Source of the DNA: Polaromonas sp. JS666
GTDB taxonomy: Bacteria > Pseudomonadota > Gammaproteobacteria > Burkholderiales > Burkholderiaceae_C
DNA length: 64,000 nt
Direction of reading: 5' to 3'
Assembly: GCF_000013865.1 (NCBI RefSeq)
Contig: NC_007949.1
Coordinates: 248,001-312,000 of the forward strand
Part shown: one piece after another, positions 1 through 9,778 of the stretch
Numbering within the stretch: position 1 is the stretch's first letter
Layout of the letters: the number at the start of each line of letters is the position of its first letter
The notes under the pieces: model-generated
Told to the model about the DNA's origin: nothing
What the model saw: only the letters and a program-made list of their open reading frames with translations
The model's database searches: none
Position numbers and translations under genes: made by a program

Positions 1-120
1 CTGGTCGAGCTCGGTCGGCGCCGCATGGTGGGCGGCCAGGAAGACATGATTGTGGACGTTGCGCTAGACCTGATCAAAACGCGTCAGCGCACAACCGGCA
101 CTTCAGGGGTGGCGGCATGA
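1..120 (+). CDS. nbaI: 4-hydroxy-2-oxovalerate aldolase, C-terminal end (partial)
   Basis: The first 39 codons of the window are open and end in TGA at 118-120. The residues [16 protein letters not shown] are typical of the extreme C-terminus of DmpG/NbaI-type 4-hydroxy-2-oxovalerate aldolases, which split 4-hydroxy-2-oxovalerate into pyruvate and acetaldehyde. The stop overlaps the ATG of the next gene (ATGA), as expected inside an operon. In nba clusters the aldolase gene directly precedes the oxalocrotonate decarboxylase, so context agrees. The start and active site lie outside the window. Confidence 0.7.
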   Translation: MVELGRRRMVGGQEDMIVDVALDLIKTRQRTTGTSGVAA

Positions 121-896
121 GCGTCATCAACCTGCAACAAATGGCGAGTCAACTCGACCATGCGGCGCGCTTTCGCATCGAGATCGATCCCCTGACGCCA
201 CAGCATCCCTTCACTCTCGAAGAGGCGTACAGCATCCAGCGAGAGGCGATCGCGTTGAGGTATGCGCGTGGAGAGCAACCGGTTGGCCTCAAACTGGGCT
301 TTACCAGTCGGGCCAAAATGATCCAGATGGGCGTTGAGAGTCTGATATGGGGTCGTCTTACCGATGCCATGCTGTACGACGAGGGTACGGAGGTCGATTT
401 GAGCGACTTCATCCATCCGAGAGCCGAGCCTGAGGTGTGTTTCCTGACGAAGCGCAGGATTGATCGCCCAATCACTCTCATCGAGGCCCAATCCTATCTC
501 GAAGGCGTGGCTCCTGCCATCGAGATTATCGATTCCCGCTACCGCGACTTCAAATTCACGCTGGAGGACGTGGTGGCTGATAACTGCTCTTCAGCAGGCT
601 TGATCATTGGTTCGCTCACCAATCGGTTTGACAGCCTCTCCAATCTCGGTGTCTTCGTGCGTGTCAATGGCCGCCTGGTTCAAAGCGGAAGTACCGGAGC
701 CATCTTGGGCGATCCCATGCGAAGCCTTGTGCAGGCCTCGCAACTGGCTACAAAGGCGGAAATGGTGCTCGAAGCCGGCTCCCTGATCATGGCCGGCGCG
801 GCGACTGCCGCTGAGGCCCTGCAGCCTGGAGCGCATGTCAGCGCCGAAATCACGGGCCTGGGCCGTGTCGAGTTCCACACAAGGAGCCAAGCGTGA
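117..896 (+). CDS. nbaG: 4-oxalocrotonate decarboxylase (2-oxopent-4-enoate hydratase family)
   Basis: This 259-residue protein belongs to the fumarylacetoacetate-hydrolase-fold family of 2-keto-4-pentenoate hydratases and 4-oxalocrotonate decarboxylases. Family features are the conserved [14 protein letters not shown] stretch near residue 60, RAEPEVCFL near 101 as part of the metal site, and [14 protein letters not shown] near 142. The decarboxylase and the hydratase are close relatives and often form a complex. Position between an aldolase end and a RidA-type deaminase favours the decarboxylase, which acts on 4-oxalocrotonate after deamination of 2-aminomuconate. The gene overlaps the aldolase by 4 bases and the deaminase by 4 bases, so translation is probably coupled. 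Assignment as decarboxylase rather than hydratase rests on gene order. Confidence 0.85.
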   Translation: MSVINLQQMASQLDHAARFRIEIDPLTPQHPFTLEEAYSIQREAIALRYARGEQPVGLKLGFTSRAKMIQMGVESLIWGRLTDAMLYDEGTEVDLSDFIHPRAEPEVCFLTKRRIDRPITLIEAQSYLEGVAPAIEIIDSRYRDFKFTLEDVVADNCSSAGLIIGSLTNRFDSLSNLGVFVRVNGRLVQSGSTGAILGDPMRSLVQASQLATKAEMVLEAGSLIMAGAATAAEALQPGAHVSAEITGLGRVEFHTRSQA

Positions 897-1315
897 GCGC
901 TACAGCAAAAGTTATCGAGGGCAAGGCCACGCCCCGTGGCAAATACCCGCATATCAAACGCGCTGGTGATTTCCTGTTCGTGTCGGGCACCAGTTCGCGG
1001 CGGGCGGACAACACCCTCGTTGGCGTGGAGGTGGACGCATTGGGTACTTTCCGTCTGGACATCCGATCGCAGACCTCCGCCGTGATCGAGAACATCCGGG
1101 GCATCCTGCAGAGCATGGGTGCCGATCTCAAGGATGTGGTTGAAGTCTCGACATTCCTGGTCAACATGAATGACTTCGCCGGGTACAACGAAGTGTATGG
1201 CTCGTTTTTCGACTACGACGGCCCGACGCGCACCACTGTTGCTGTCCACCAACTTCCGCATCCCCATTTGTTGATTGAAATCAAAGCTATCGCATACAAG
1301 CCGCTATCGGCATAA
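893..1315 (+). CDS. nbaF: RidA-family 2-aminomuconate deaminase
   Basis: A 140-residue protein of the RidA/YjgF/UK114 family, of usual length. It has the family pattern [20 protein letters not shown] in its first third and the closing [15 protein letters not shown], with the Glu and hydrophobic strand typical of the family. Members placed in 3-hydroxyanthranilate or aminophenol clusters hydrolyse 2-aminomuconate to 4-oxalocrotonate and ammonia; that role is inferred here from position between decarboxylase and dioxygenase genes. The start is GTG and overlaps the previous stop. The canonical RidA arginine near the C-terminus is not obvious, which fits a specialised deaminase rather than general imine-clearing RidA. 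Confidence 0.85.
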   Translation: MSATAKVIEGKATPRGKYPHIKRAGDFLFVSGTSSRRADNTLVGVEVDALGTFRLDIRSQTSAVIENIRGILQSMGADLKDVVEVSTFLVNMNDFAGYNEVYGSFFDYDGPTRTTVAVHQLPHPHLLIEIKAIAYKPLSA

Positions 1316-2928
<1,613 letters not shown>

Positions 2929-2940
2929 TTCGGGATCGCC

Positions 2941-3903
2941 ATGACTGCCTTGCCGATTTCAACCATCACCCTCAGCCGCAAGCTTAAATTCAACCAGTTA
3001 ATGATTTTTGAGTTGGTGCTGGAATCGGGCTCGTTTGTGCGTGCCGCCAACGCGATGGGACTAACCCAACCAGCAGTCACCAAGGCAATTTATGACCTGG
3101 AATCTTTTTTCGGTGCTCCGCTGTTCGAGCGTTCCAATCGCGGAGTGACGCCTACAGATTTCGGGGTCATGTTGGGGCGTCGGGTCAAATCCCTGATCGC
3201 GGAAACCAGGTATATGACCGAGGAGGTCAATGCTTTCAGGACTGGAGAGGCGGGGCATGTAATCGTAGGTACTCTGATATCTGCGTCTGCAAGATTATTG
3301 CCGCGAGCTATCTTCAAGCTTAGGCAGATGACGCCTGGGGTGTCCATCACCGTAAAAGAAGGAACCACCGCGCAGATGTTCCCGGCGCTTGCTACTGGAG
3401 ATCTCGATGTCGTCGTCGGGCGTCTACCTGAAAAGGAATTGCCCCTGGCGCACGCATTTCCACTGTCGCATGAGATGCTTTTTCAAGAATCATTTGCTAT
3501 CGTGGTGGGCCTGAATCATCCTATGGCTGAACAAAAAAATCTGAAACTTTTCGATCTGATTCAGGAGGAATGGATTTTTCCACTCGATGAGTCTTACACG
3601 CATAACGCTGTGGAAAAGATGTTCTATAGCGAGGGGCTTACGCTCCCTCCGCATCATGTGAAGTCGCTTTCGATGCTAACCAATATTGGTTTATTGCTCG
3701 AGGGTAACTTGATCGCGATAATGCCGCGGGCGGCCGCATTGCAATTCGTAGAAGTAGGTTTGCTTGTCACTTTGGATTTGCCTAATACGGTTAATTTTGG
3801 GGATGTTGGTTTTTCGATACGTGCGGACAAAGACGTAAGTCCGGCCTGTAAAAACTTCATTAAGTGTCTGAGGGCTGCTACAGCTGAAATGTTTGGTTCG
3901 TAA
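2941..3903 (+). CDS. nbaR: LysR-type transcriptional regulator of the 3-hydroxyanthranilate operon
   Basis: A 320-residue LysR-type regulator. The N-terminal winged helix-turn-helix is visible at about residues 15-75 (FELVLESGSFVRAANAMG, LTQPAVTKAIYDLE), followed by an effector-binding domain with two alpha/beta lobes. It starts 12 bases after the ACMSD stop and in the same direction, the position of nbaR in the nba gene order. It probably senses a pathway intermediate and controls the cluster. Because it is co-directional rather than divergent, its operator should lie far upstream, before the first gene of the operon and outside the window. Confidence 0.85.
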   Translation: MTALPISTITLSRKLKFNQLMIFELVLESGSFVRAANAMGLTQPAVTKAIYDLESFFGAPLFERSNRGVTPTDFGVMLGRRVKSLIAETRYMTEEVNAFRTGEAGHVIVGTLISASARLLPRAIFKLRQMTPGVSITVKEGTTAQMFPALATGDLDVVVGRLPEKELPLAHAFPLSHEMLFQESFAIVVGLNHPMAEQKNLKLFDLIQEEWIFPLDESYTHNAVEKMFYSEGLTLPPHHVKSLSMLTNIGLLLEGNLIAIMPRAAALQFVEVGLLVTLDLPNTVNFGDVGFSIRADKDVSPACKNFIKCLRAATAEMFGS

Positions 3904-3914
3904 ATCTGGCGTGG

Positions 3915-4022
3915 TGACCAGTGCAGCTTGATCAGACCTCGATAGTCGAGGTAGATGAGCAGGCCGCGCGTCGTAGCCGGAAACAACGTATCGGCATCCG
4001 CAACGACGGGAATGCTCACGAC
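3915..4022 (-). pseudogene. Remnant of a PIN-domain toxin gene
   Basis: Read on the minus strand, about 36 codons resemble the N-terminus of PIN-domain ribonuclease toxins: DADTLFPATTRGLLIYLDYR followed by GLIKLHWS. The acidic pair at the start is the usual first metal-binding position. No intact frame continues beyond, since the following sequence is the end of the LysR gene. It is therefore a short decayed fragment. The similarity is judged by eye only. Confidence 0.35.
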
Positions 4023-4063
4023 GAAAAGATTTCCTAAGCTACAAACGATCAAGGAGATTTCCC

Positions 4064-4981
4064 ATGAAAGCGATAGTTGTAACAGACCAGGCGGCGGGAA
4101 CGGCCGGGATGACGCTGGTAGAGCGGCCCGAGCCGCAGGCAGCGATAAACGACGTTATCGTTCAGATTCATGCATCGGGATTCGTCCCGACCGAGCTGGA
4201 GTGGCCCTCGACCTGGACCGATCGCAGTGACCGCGACCGAACACCGTCGATCCCCGGCCATGAGCTGGCTGGAGTGGTCAGCGCCCTCGGTTACGGCACA
4301 ACGGGACTGTCGATAGGTCAGCGAGTGTTTGGCCTCGCGGACTGGCATCGCGACGGCACCCTGGCCGAGTACGTGGCGATCGAGGCCCGGAACCTCGCGC
4401 CGCTGCCGGGCGACGTTGACTTCACAGTGGGCGCGAGCCTGCCGATCTCGGGGCTCACCGCGTTGCAAGGACTGTTCGAGCACGGCCGCCTTCGGGCGGG
4501 GCAGAGCGTCATCGCGCACGGCGCGGCTGGCGCGGTCGGTTCGATGGTGACGCAGCTCGCGCGAGAGGCCGGCGCCCACGTCATCGGCACCGGACGCGCG
4601 GCCGACCGTCAGAAGGCGCTCGACTTCGGCGCGCAAGAGTTTATCGACCTCGACAGCGACACGCTGGAAGACGTTGGTGGCGTCGATCTGGTGTTCGATG
4701 TCATCGGCGGTGAGATCGGCAAGCGGTCCGCGCGCCTGATTCGAGCCGGCGGAACGCTGGTGTCCGTCGTCGGACCGTCGGAGGCGCGGCCCGAAGACGG
4801 CCGGGCGATCGACTTCGTTGTCGAGTCTGATCGTGCCCAACTGACCGAGATCGTCCAGCGGGTGCGGGACGGGCGACTGCGGACGAACATCGGCACCGTC
4901 TCGACCCTCGACGATGCCATCGCCGCCTTCAACTCGACCAAGCGGCGCGCGGGGAAGACGGTCATCAGCGTTCGTCCATGA
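4064..4981 (+). CDS. NADP-dependent MDR-family oxidoreductase (quinone reductase-like)
   Basis: A 305-residue medium-chain dehydrogenase/reductase of the quinone-oxidoreductase type, cytoplasmic. The N-terminal GroES-like domain has IPGHELAGVVSALG near residue 65, and the Rossmann part has AHGAAGAVGSMVTQLAREAG around 150, the nucleotide-binding loop of zinc-free MDR enzymes. The cysteine and histidine ligands of zinc alcohol dehydrogenases are absent. An AAGGAG lies 8 bases before the ATG. It stands alone between the nba regulator and an insertion sequence. Its codon use is more GC-rich than the LysR gene before it, which suggests a different origin. Substrate unknown; reduction of quinones or enones is the family default. 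Confidence 0.85.
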   Translation: MKAIVVTDQAAGTAGMTLVERPEPQAAINDVIVQIHASGFVPTELEWPSTWTDRSDRDRTPSIPGHELAGVVSALGYGTTGLSIGQRVFGLADWHRDGTLAEYVAIEARNLAPLPGDVDFTVGASLPISGLTALQGLFEHGRLRAGQSVIAHGAAGAVGSMVTQLAREAGAHVIGTGRAADRQKALDFGAQEFIDLDSDTLEDVGGVDLVFDVIGGEIGKRSARLIRAGGTLVSVVGPSEARPEDGRAIDFVVESDRAQLTEIVQRVRDGRLRTNIGTVSTLDDAIAAFNSTKRRAGKTVISVRP

Positions 4982-5059
4982 AGACTTGGCGAGGGCGAGC
5001 GGTGCTGTCTTCCACATTTATTGTCGGTCTTGTTGATTTCCATCCAATCTTGACCCCGG

Positions 5060-6666
5060 GGGGATGCGGACAAAAACTTGGACTGGTTTATGCCGTAAAT
5101 CCAAGACTCTCTCGGTATTCGATGGGGCTAAGAGAGCCAAGAGAGATCTTGATCCGCTTCTCGTTGTACCAGCGGATGTAGGAATCGACTACCTCAATGA
5201 ACTGCTCAATGGTAGTGGTCTTCCAGTCCCGAGGGTAGAACAGTTCCGTTTTCAGCCGTCCGAAGAAGCCTTCGCATGCAGCGTTGTCAGGCGAACACCC
5301 CTTGCGCGACATCGAGCGAATGAGCTTCGCATCTCCGATCCGCGAGAGCCAGCCCGGCCAGCGATAGTGGGCGCCACGATCGGAGTGGACGACGGGCCGG
5401 TCATTGCCGCCGGCCACCGTCTCGATGGCTGCATCCAGCATCGTGTTGACGAGCTCAGCGTCGGGATGCATCCCAATGGTCCAGCTGATGACCAGGCCAT
5501 CGAAGCAGTCGATGATAGGCGATAGATACACCTTGCCGGCCGGGATCTGGAACTCTGTGATGTCGGTGAGCCACTTCTCGTTCGGGGCCGCTGCGTGGAA
5601 GTCGCGATTGATGAGGTTCTCGGGCGCTGGGCTGATTTCGCCCAGGTAGGAGCCGTACCGACGCCGCTTAGGCTTGGCAACGACCAAGCTCTCTTGTTTC
5701 ATCAACCGCTGCACGACCTTCTCAGAGATGGTGACGCGCTGCCTGGTCAACGAAGCCTGCAGCCTGCGGTAGCCGTAACAGCGGTGGTTCAGCTCGAAGA
5801 TGTCGGTGAGGGTTTGCCGCACTGCAAGGTACTTGTCTGCCACCTTTACACGGGCTCGATGGTAGAAGTACGAGCTGCGCGCCAGGTCCAACTGAGCAAG
5901 GAGCTCTGGCAGGGCATAGAGCTCATTGAGGGCGCCAACCAGCAATGTCTTCTCCCGGTTGGTCAGGAGTTGCAGATCGACGCCCAGGCCTTTTTTTATT
6001 ATTTCATTGGCCTTCTTCAAGAGATCGCGTTCGAGCTGCAGTTGCCGGATGTCGCGTTGTAGTGATTCGAGCTGGCGCTCCAGCTCCGCCCGTTCGGGCA
6101 TTGGCGGTGAGTTGTTGCTGTGTTTCATGGATGCGGGAGCCTCACGGCCAAGTAGCTGGTTCTTCCAGTTGTACAACGTCGGCCTGCACACGCCTAATTT
6201 TTCAGCCACAGCCTGCGCAGTTTCTCGTCGGGTGCAAAGCTCGATGACCCCGGCCTGCTTCATCGACTCGGGATACCTTCGGCGCCCAACGCTGCCAACT
6301 ACGGCTTTCCTGCTCTCAGGAAGCGCCTCGCGAACCCAAGCGGTCAATGTCCCACGACCGGGGTAGCCCAGCGCCCTCATGGTAGCGACAATGCATCGAT
6401 CGTGAGTGAGGTAGTGCTCAACAGCTGCCTCCTTCTGCGCCTGCGAGTACTTGGGTTCCCGGCCCGCATAGCCCACCGGCAAATCGATCCGTTGCTCATA
6501 TTCCCGGTACCAGCCCTTCAAAGCATTCTTGGTTGGGTAACCCAGCTGACGGATGGTTGGCCTCACGCGTTTGCCGAGCTTGATGTAGAGCTCGACCGCT
6601 CGAATCCTGTCTTCGTACGAACACATGAACTACCTCCTGGTAGTCCAAGTTTTTGTCCGCATCCCC
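5060..6666 (-). mobile_element. IS3-family insertion sequence, complete
   Basis: A 1.6-kb element bounded by perfect 25-bp inverted repeats at 5060-5084 and 6642-6666, both reading GGGGATGCGGAC inward. It carries one transposase gene on the minus strand. No clear target duplication is visible; the left repeat runs into extra G residues (six G in total at 5058-5063), which blurs the exact end. The right end lies inside the 3' part of a substrate-binding-protein gene, which it truncates. Confidence 0.9.
5088..6626 (-). CDS. IS3-family transposase, OrfA and OrfB in one frame
   Basis: A 512-residue transposase. Residues 1-180 carry repeated helix-turn-helix segments (for example TAQAVAEKLGVCRPTLYNWK), then a leucine-zipper-like helix around 190-225 (ELERQLESLQRDIRQLQLER). 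The C-terminal half is an rve integrase core with DDE residues in WLTDITEF, VVHSDRGAHY and NAACEGFFGRLKTE. Most IS3 elements make the fusion protein by frameshifting between orfA and orfB; here one continuous frame encodes both. A run of seven A in the coding strand (near 5991-5997), at codons IIKKG, sits where the usual slippage site would be, so the fused form may have arisen at that spot or may slip to give OrfA alone. Confidence 0.93.
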   Translation of the reverse strand: MCSYEDRIRAVELYIKLGKRVRPTIRQLGYPTKNALKGWYREYEQRIDLPVGYAGREPKYSQAQKEAAVEHYLTHDRCIVATMRALGYPGRGTLTAWVREALPESRKAVVGSVGRRRYPESMKQAGVIELCTRRETAQAVAEKLGVCRPTLYNWKNQLLGREAPASMKHSNNSPPMPERAELERQLESLQRDIRQLQLERDLLKKANEIIKKGLGVDLQLLTNREKTLLVGALNELYALPELLAQLDLARSSYFYHRARVKVADKYLAVRQTLTDIFELNHRCYGYRRLQASLTRQRVTISEKVVQRLMKQESLVVAKPKRRRYGSYLGEISPAPENLINRDFHAAAPNEKWLTDITEFQIPAGKVYLSPIIDCFDGLVISWTIGMHPDAELVNTMLDAAIETVAGGNDRPVVHSDRGAHYRWPGWLSRIGDAKLIRSMSRKGCSPDNAACEGFFGRLKTELFYPRDWKTTTIEQFIEVVDSYIRWYNEKRIKISLGSLSPIEYRESLGFTA

Positions 6667-7463
6667 AACTCAGCTGAATGGACTGCACCCCTGAGGGTAG
6701 ACCTGTGCGGCAAGGCCCGCCTGCCGATACGCTGCGATGAATTCTGGGGAAGTCTGCGAGAGGTAGGCAATCACGACGTCAGGCTTTGCAGCCCACAGTG
6801 CCTCCACCACCTGTCCAAACTCCGTGGTGTTGACTGAGGGCACTGACAGCAGTGCGACGCTTTCCCACCCTCTTTCTCGACGGCATCGCGGTATACAGGG
6901 ATGACCGGTGAGCCAAAACTATCGCTTGGTACGACCAGGGCGAATCGGGTGAGGCCTACCGCCTTGGCATGCCGGATAATGGCCCTAACCCTAACCTCGT
7001 CGTTGTATGTCCCTCGCACGAAGAAAGCCTTGCCGTCCATAGGCTTGCGCACTGCGGCGGTTCCGGTGAGAGGTGCCACTACCGGTACATTTCCAGCTGC
7101 TTCTATGGCCGCCATTGTATGACCGGTGCCCATGGTTCCAAAGACGGCGCAGACGCTGGACATTGTGGCCGCGCCCACGTTGGCTGCCGTCTGCTTAGGA
7201 TCGAACTTGTCGTCGGTCACCGCCATGTCGACGGTTTTTCCATGAACCCCTCCGTTGCGGGTGACGCGGCGAAGGAGCAACTGCGCGCCCTCTGCATACT
7301 CCACTCCGACCCAGCGCTGTGGGCCAGATAGATCGATGGATTGCACCACCCGAAGCGGGTTTCCAGCCACGCACGATGCGGCCTGAACCGTGGGCAGCAT
7401 GTAACTCAGCGCGGCGACCAGAACCCAACGAATTGCGGGGCCACGGCTTCGATGCATGCTCAC
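6667..7463 (-). pseudogene. Branched-chain amino acid-type ABC substrate-binding protein, truncated and frameshifted
   Basis: The gene starts at 7463 with a signal peptide (AIRWVLVAALSYMLPTVQAAS) and continues as a Leu/Ile/Val-type periplasmic binding protein: SIDLSGPQRWVGVEYAEGA, then the domain-1 region with GTMGTGHTMAAIEAAGNVPV. Near 6860, after EKEGGK, one base appears to be missing. The downstream frame resumes with the expected family sequence (VALLSVPSVNTTEF, then VVEALWAAKPDVVIAYLSQ) until the IS3 end at 6666 cuts it. No matching 3' remainder is seen left of the IS. It lies last in the operon after the amidotransferase gene, so the uptake system once had two binding proteins. The protein is certainly non-functional in this form. 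Confidence 0.85.
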
Positions 7464-7514
7464 AATTAGGTCGCCTCTTCAGTAGTGGAATGGGTATGAA
7501 AAAAACGGTGACTG

Positions 7515-8237
7515 TTAGTCCGAGCAGCCGCGAATCCAGCGCGCGTACAGGTGAAGAAGTACTTTATTCATTTGCCGCGTGCGGTTAGCTAGGTCCTGAA
7601 GCATTTCGTTGGGACGCTGTGCGGCCGGATTGCCTTGTGCGAGCTGCCGCTCGAGCTGGGCGTGATTTTTTTCGAAAGTGCGCTCCACCAAATCAGGCGT
7701 CATCTCCAGGTGCGACTGCACGAGAAGGTGGCGATCGCGAATCACGAAAACCTGGTTCTCGCAATGCTCATTGGTTGCAATGCGCTCAGCGCCGGCTGGC
7801 GGCACGAACGTATCTTGATGCCATTGGAAGGTTTCGATAGCATGGGTTGCGTAGCGACCCCACCACTCGTACGCTGTGGAGGTGAGCTCCGGCTGGATAC
7901 GACCCCATCCAATCTCTGGTCGACCGTGCTTCCGGACGATTCCGCCTAAAGCGAGCGCGACGAGCTGGCTCCCAAGGCAGTGGCCGGCGATCGGCAAACC
8001 TATGTTGTCAGCCTGCCTGATGAGCTCCAACTCCAGTGCAATCCAGGGCAAGGGATCGTGGACGCCCATTGATCCACCGAGGAACACGAGGCCGGCAAAG
8101 GCGGATGCGTCTACCGGAATCGGCGCCGTATCAAAGACTTTCACCAAATGGATCTTGCGGCCCAGGCTCTCGAGGATGGGTACAATGGCGCCGGGCGCAC
8201 CGATCTTCGTGTGTTGCAAGATGGCAATTGGCTTCAT
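7515..8237 (-). CDS. Class-I glutamine amidotransferase-like protein (TdnT/AtdA2-like)
   Basis: A 240-residue GATase1-domain protein, similar in layout to GMP-synthase-like amidotransferases. The nucleophile Cys87 is in AGHCLGSQ, and the His/Glu pair of the triad is His176 and Glu178 in SHLEMT. It has no synthase domain, so it acts alone or with a partner. In aniline operons (tdnQTA1A2B, atdA) a protein of this class stands next to the glutamine-synthetase-like enzyme and is thought to hydrolyse gamma-glutamyl anilide. Here it lies downstream of the ABC importer genes in the same direction, 49 bases after livF, so the same role is a reasonable inference. Other amide-hydrolysing roles are possible. 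Confidence 0.85.
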   Translation of the reverse strand: MKPIAILQHTKIGAPGAIVPILESLGRKIHLVKVFDTAPIPVDASAFAGLVFLGGSMGVHDPLPWIALELELIRQADNIGLPIAGHCLGSQLVALALGGIVRKHGRPEIGWGRIQPELTSTAYEWWGRYATHAIETFQWHQDTFVPPAGAERIATNEHCENQVFVIRDRHLLVQSHLEMTPDLVERTFEKNHAQLERQLAQGNPAAQRPNEMLQDLANRTRQMNKVLLHLYARWIRGCSD

Positions 8238-8286
8238 TCAAAACTTCCGGCAAGAGCTACCTTAAGGCGGTCGTCAATTGCGGCCT

Positions 8287-9024
8287 TCATGCTGCGGTGA
8301 CCTCGGCGACAGGGTCATCGACCATTCCAACTCCAAGTAAACCGCCGAGCAGTCTGCCGTCTTCCGCCAGCTCCGCACTCGCCCCAGAGTGAACGACCGT
8401 TCCTCGCTCCAGGACAATGGCATGGTGGGTCATTTCGAGCGCAAGCACCGGGTGCTGCTCAACCACGATCGAGGACAAACCTTCGCTCTCGCAAAGATGG
8501 CGAATCGACTTGGCGAGCTCCTCGACGATGATGGGCGCGAGGCCTTCCATGGGTTCGTCGAGCAGCAGGAGCCTCGGGTTGGTCATCAATGCACGGCCGA
8601 TAGCGAGCATCTGCTGTTCGCCACCTGACAGCTGGTTTCCGTAGTTGCCGCGACGTTCTCGAAGCCGTGGAAAAAATTCGTAGACGCGCCTCAAGTTCCA
8701 TGTACCCGGCCGTGCGATCACGGTGAGGTTCTCTTCCACGGTCAGCGACGGAAACACCTCGCGCTCCTGTGGCACCCAGCCCAACCCGGTGCGTGCACGG
8801 CGGTGGGCCGACCAGCGTGTGATGTCTTCGCCGCACCAGCGGATGGCGCCGCGCATCACACGCGTGTTGCCCATCAGCGTTTCGATCAGCGTGGTCTTAC
8901 CCACGCCGTTTCGTCCCAGAATGGCGAGGCTGCTGCCTTGGGCCAGCGAGAAGCTCAGGCGGTCGAGCACGACGGCGTTTCCGTAGCCCGCGACGACTTG
9001 GTCAAAAGCAAGCATTTCAGACAT
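8287..9024 (-). CDS. livF: Branched-chain amino acid-type ABC importer, ATP-binding subunit LivF
   Basis: An ABC ATPase of 245 residues with Walker A GRNGVGKT, signature LSGGEQQM and Walker B LLLLDEPMEGLAP, the pattern of LivF. It powers uptake through LivH/LivM. The start at 9024 (MSEMLAFDQVV) overlaps the LivG stop by 8 bases and has AGGAG upstream; the frame is open 18 codons further, but that part lies within livG. In context the substrate is likely the aromatic amine-related compound handled by the oxygenase, not leucine. Confidence 0.93.
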   Translation of the reverse strand: MSEMLAFDQVVAGYGNAVVLDRLSFSLAQGSSLAILGRNGVGKTTLIETLMGNTRVMRGAIRWCGEDITRWSAHRRARTGLGWVPQEREVFPSLTVEENLTVIARPGTWNLRRVYEFFPRLRERRGNYGNQLSGGEQQMLAIGRALMTNPRLLLLDEPMEGLAPIIVEELAKSIRHLCESEGLSSIVVEQHPVLALEMTHHAIVLERGTVVHSGASAELAEDGRLLGGLLGVGMVDDPVAEVTAA

Positions 9025-9778
9025 GGACAGCTCCTGCGTGGCCGAGGTAGACCTCGCGCACGCGCGGGTCGGTGCCAATCTCGGCGGGGGTTCCTTCGGT
9101 CAGGATCTGGCCTGCCACCAGCACCGAGATGCGCCGCGAAAAGCGGAAAACCAGGTTCATATCGTGTTCGATGAACAGGATACTGATGTCCTGCGGTAGT
9201 TCGTCAATGGCTTCGAAGAGCTCGCCGCTCTCGTCTTCGGGTACGCCTGCGGCGGGCTCGTCGAGTAGCAGGATGCGTGGGCGGGCAGCCATCGCTAGGG
9301 CGATCTCCAGCAGTCGCTGCTTGCCGTAGGCGAGTTCGGCGACCGGCACGTCGGCGAGCGCGTCGAGCTTGAGCCGTCCGAGCAGTGCGTGCGCCTCATC
9401 GAACAGCGCTTTGTTGCGCATCAGCGGACGCCACCAAACCGCACCCAGGCCTTCGCGTTCGCTGATCGCGAGCACCACTGACAACAGTGGTGTGAGGCTG
9501 GGAAACAGTGTGTTGATCTGAAAGGTACGCGCGAGGCCCAAGCGTGCGCGCTTGTCAGCCGACAGCGAGGTGAGCTCCCGATCGCCCATATGGATCGTGC
9601 CGCTGGTGGGTTTGAAGACGCCCGTCAGCAGGTTGATCAGCGTCGTCTTGCCAGCGCCATTGGGGCCGATCAGGGCCTGACGCGCACCGGGCTCGAGAGT
9701 CAGGTTGACGTTGTTGACCGCGCGGAACGCGCCAAAGGAAATTCCCAGCCCCCGGGTGTGGAGCGCAACACTGCTCAT
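9017..9778 (-). CDS. livG: Branched-chain amino acid-type ABC importer, ATP-binding subunit LivG
   Basis: A 253-residue ABC ATPase with Walker A GPNGAGKTT, Walker B ILLLDEPAAG and the switch histidine in LFIEHDMNLVF. The signature region reads LAYGKQRLLEIA, the degenerate form common in LivG (LSYGxQR). It overlaps livM by 4 bases (ATGA) and livF by 8 bases, so the four importer genes are translationally coupled. It forms the ATPase heterodimer with LivF. Confidence 0.93.
   Translation of the reverse strand: MSSVALHTRGLGISFGAFRAVNNVNLTLEPGARQALIGPNGAGKTTLINLLTGVFKPTSGTIHMGDRELTSLSADKRARLGLARTFQINTLFPSLTPLLSVVLAISEREGLGAVWWRPLMRNKALFDEAHALLGRLKLDALADVPVAELAYGKQRLLEIALAMAARPRILLLDEPAAGVPEDESGELFEAIDELPQDISILFIEHDMNLVFRFSRRISVLVAGQILTEGTPAEIGTDPRVREVYLGHAGAVHV

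Noticed and set aside
3955..4230. Possible small + strand gene before the MDR oxidoreductase
   Set aside because: It overlaps the MDR start in another frame and shows no motif; the minus strand carries a PIN relic instead.
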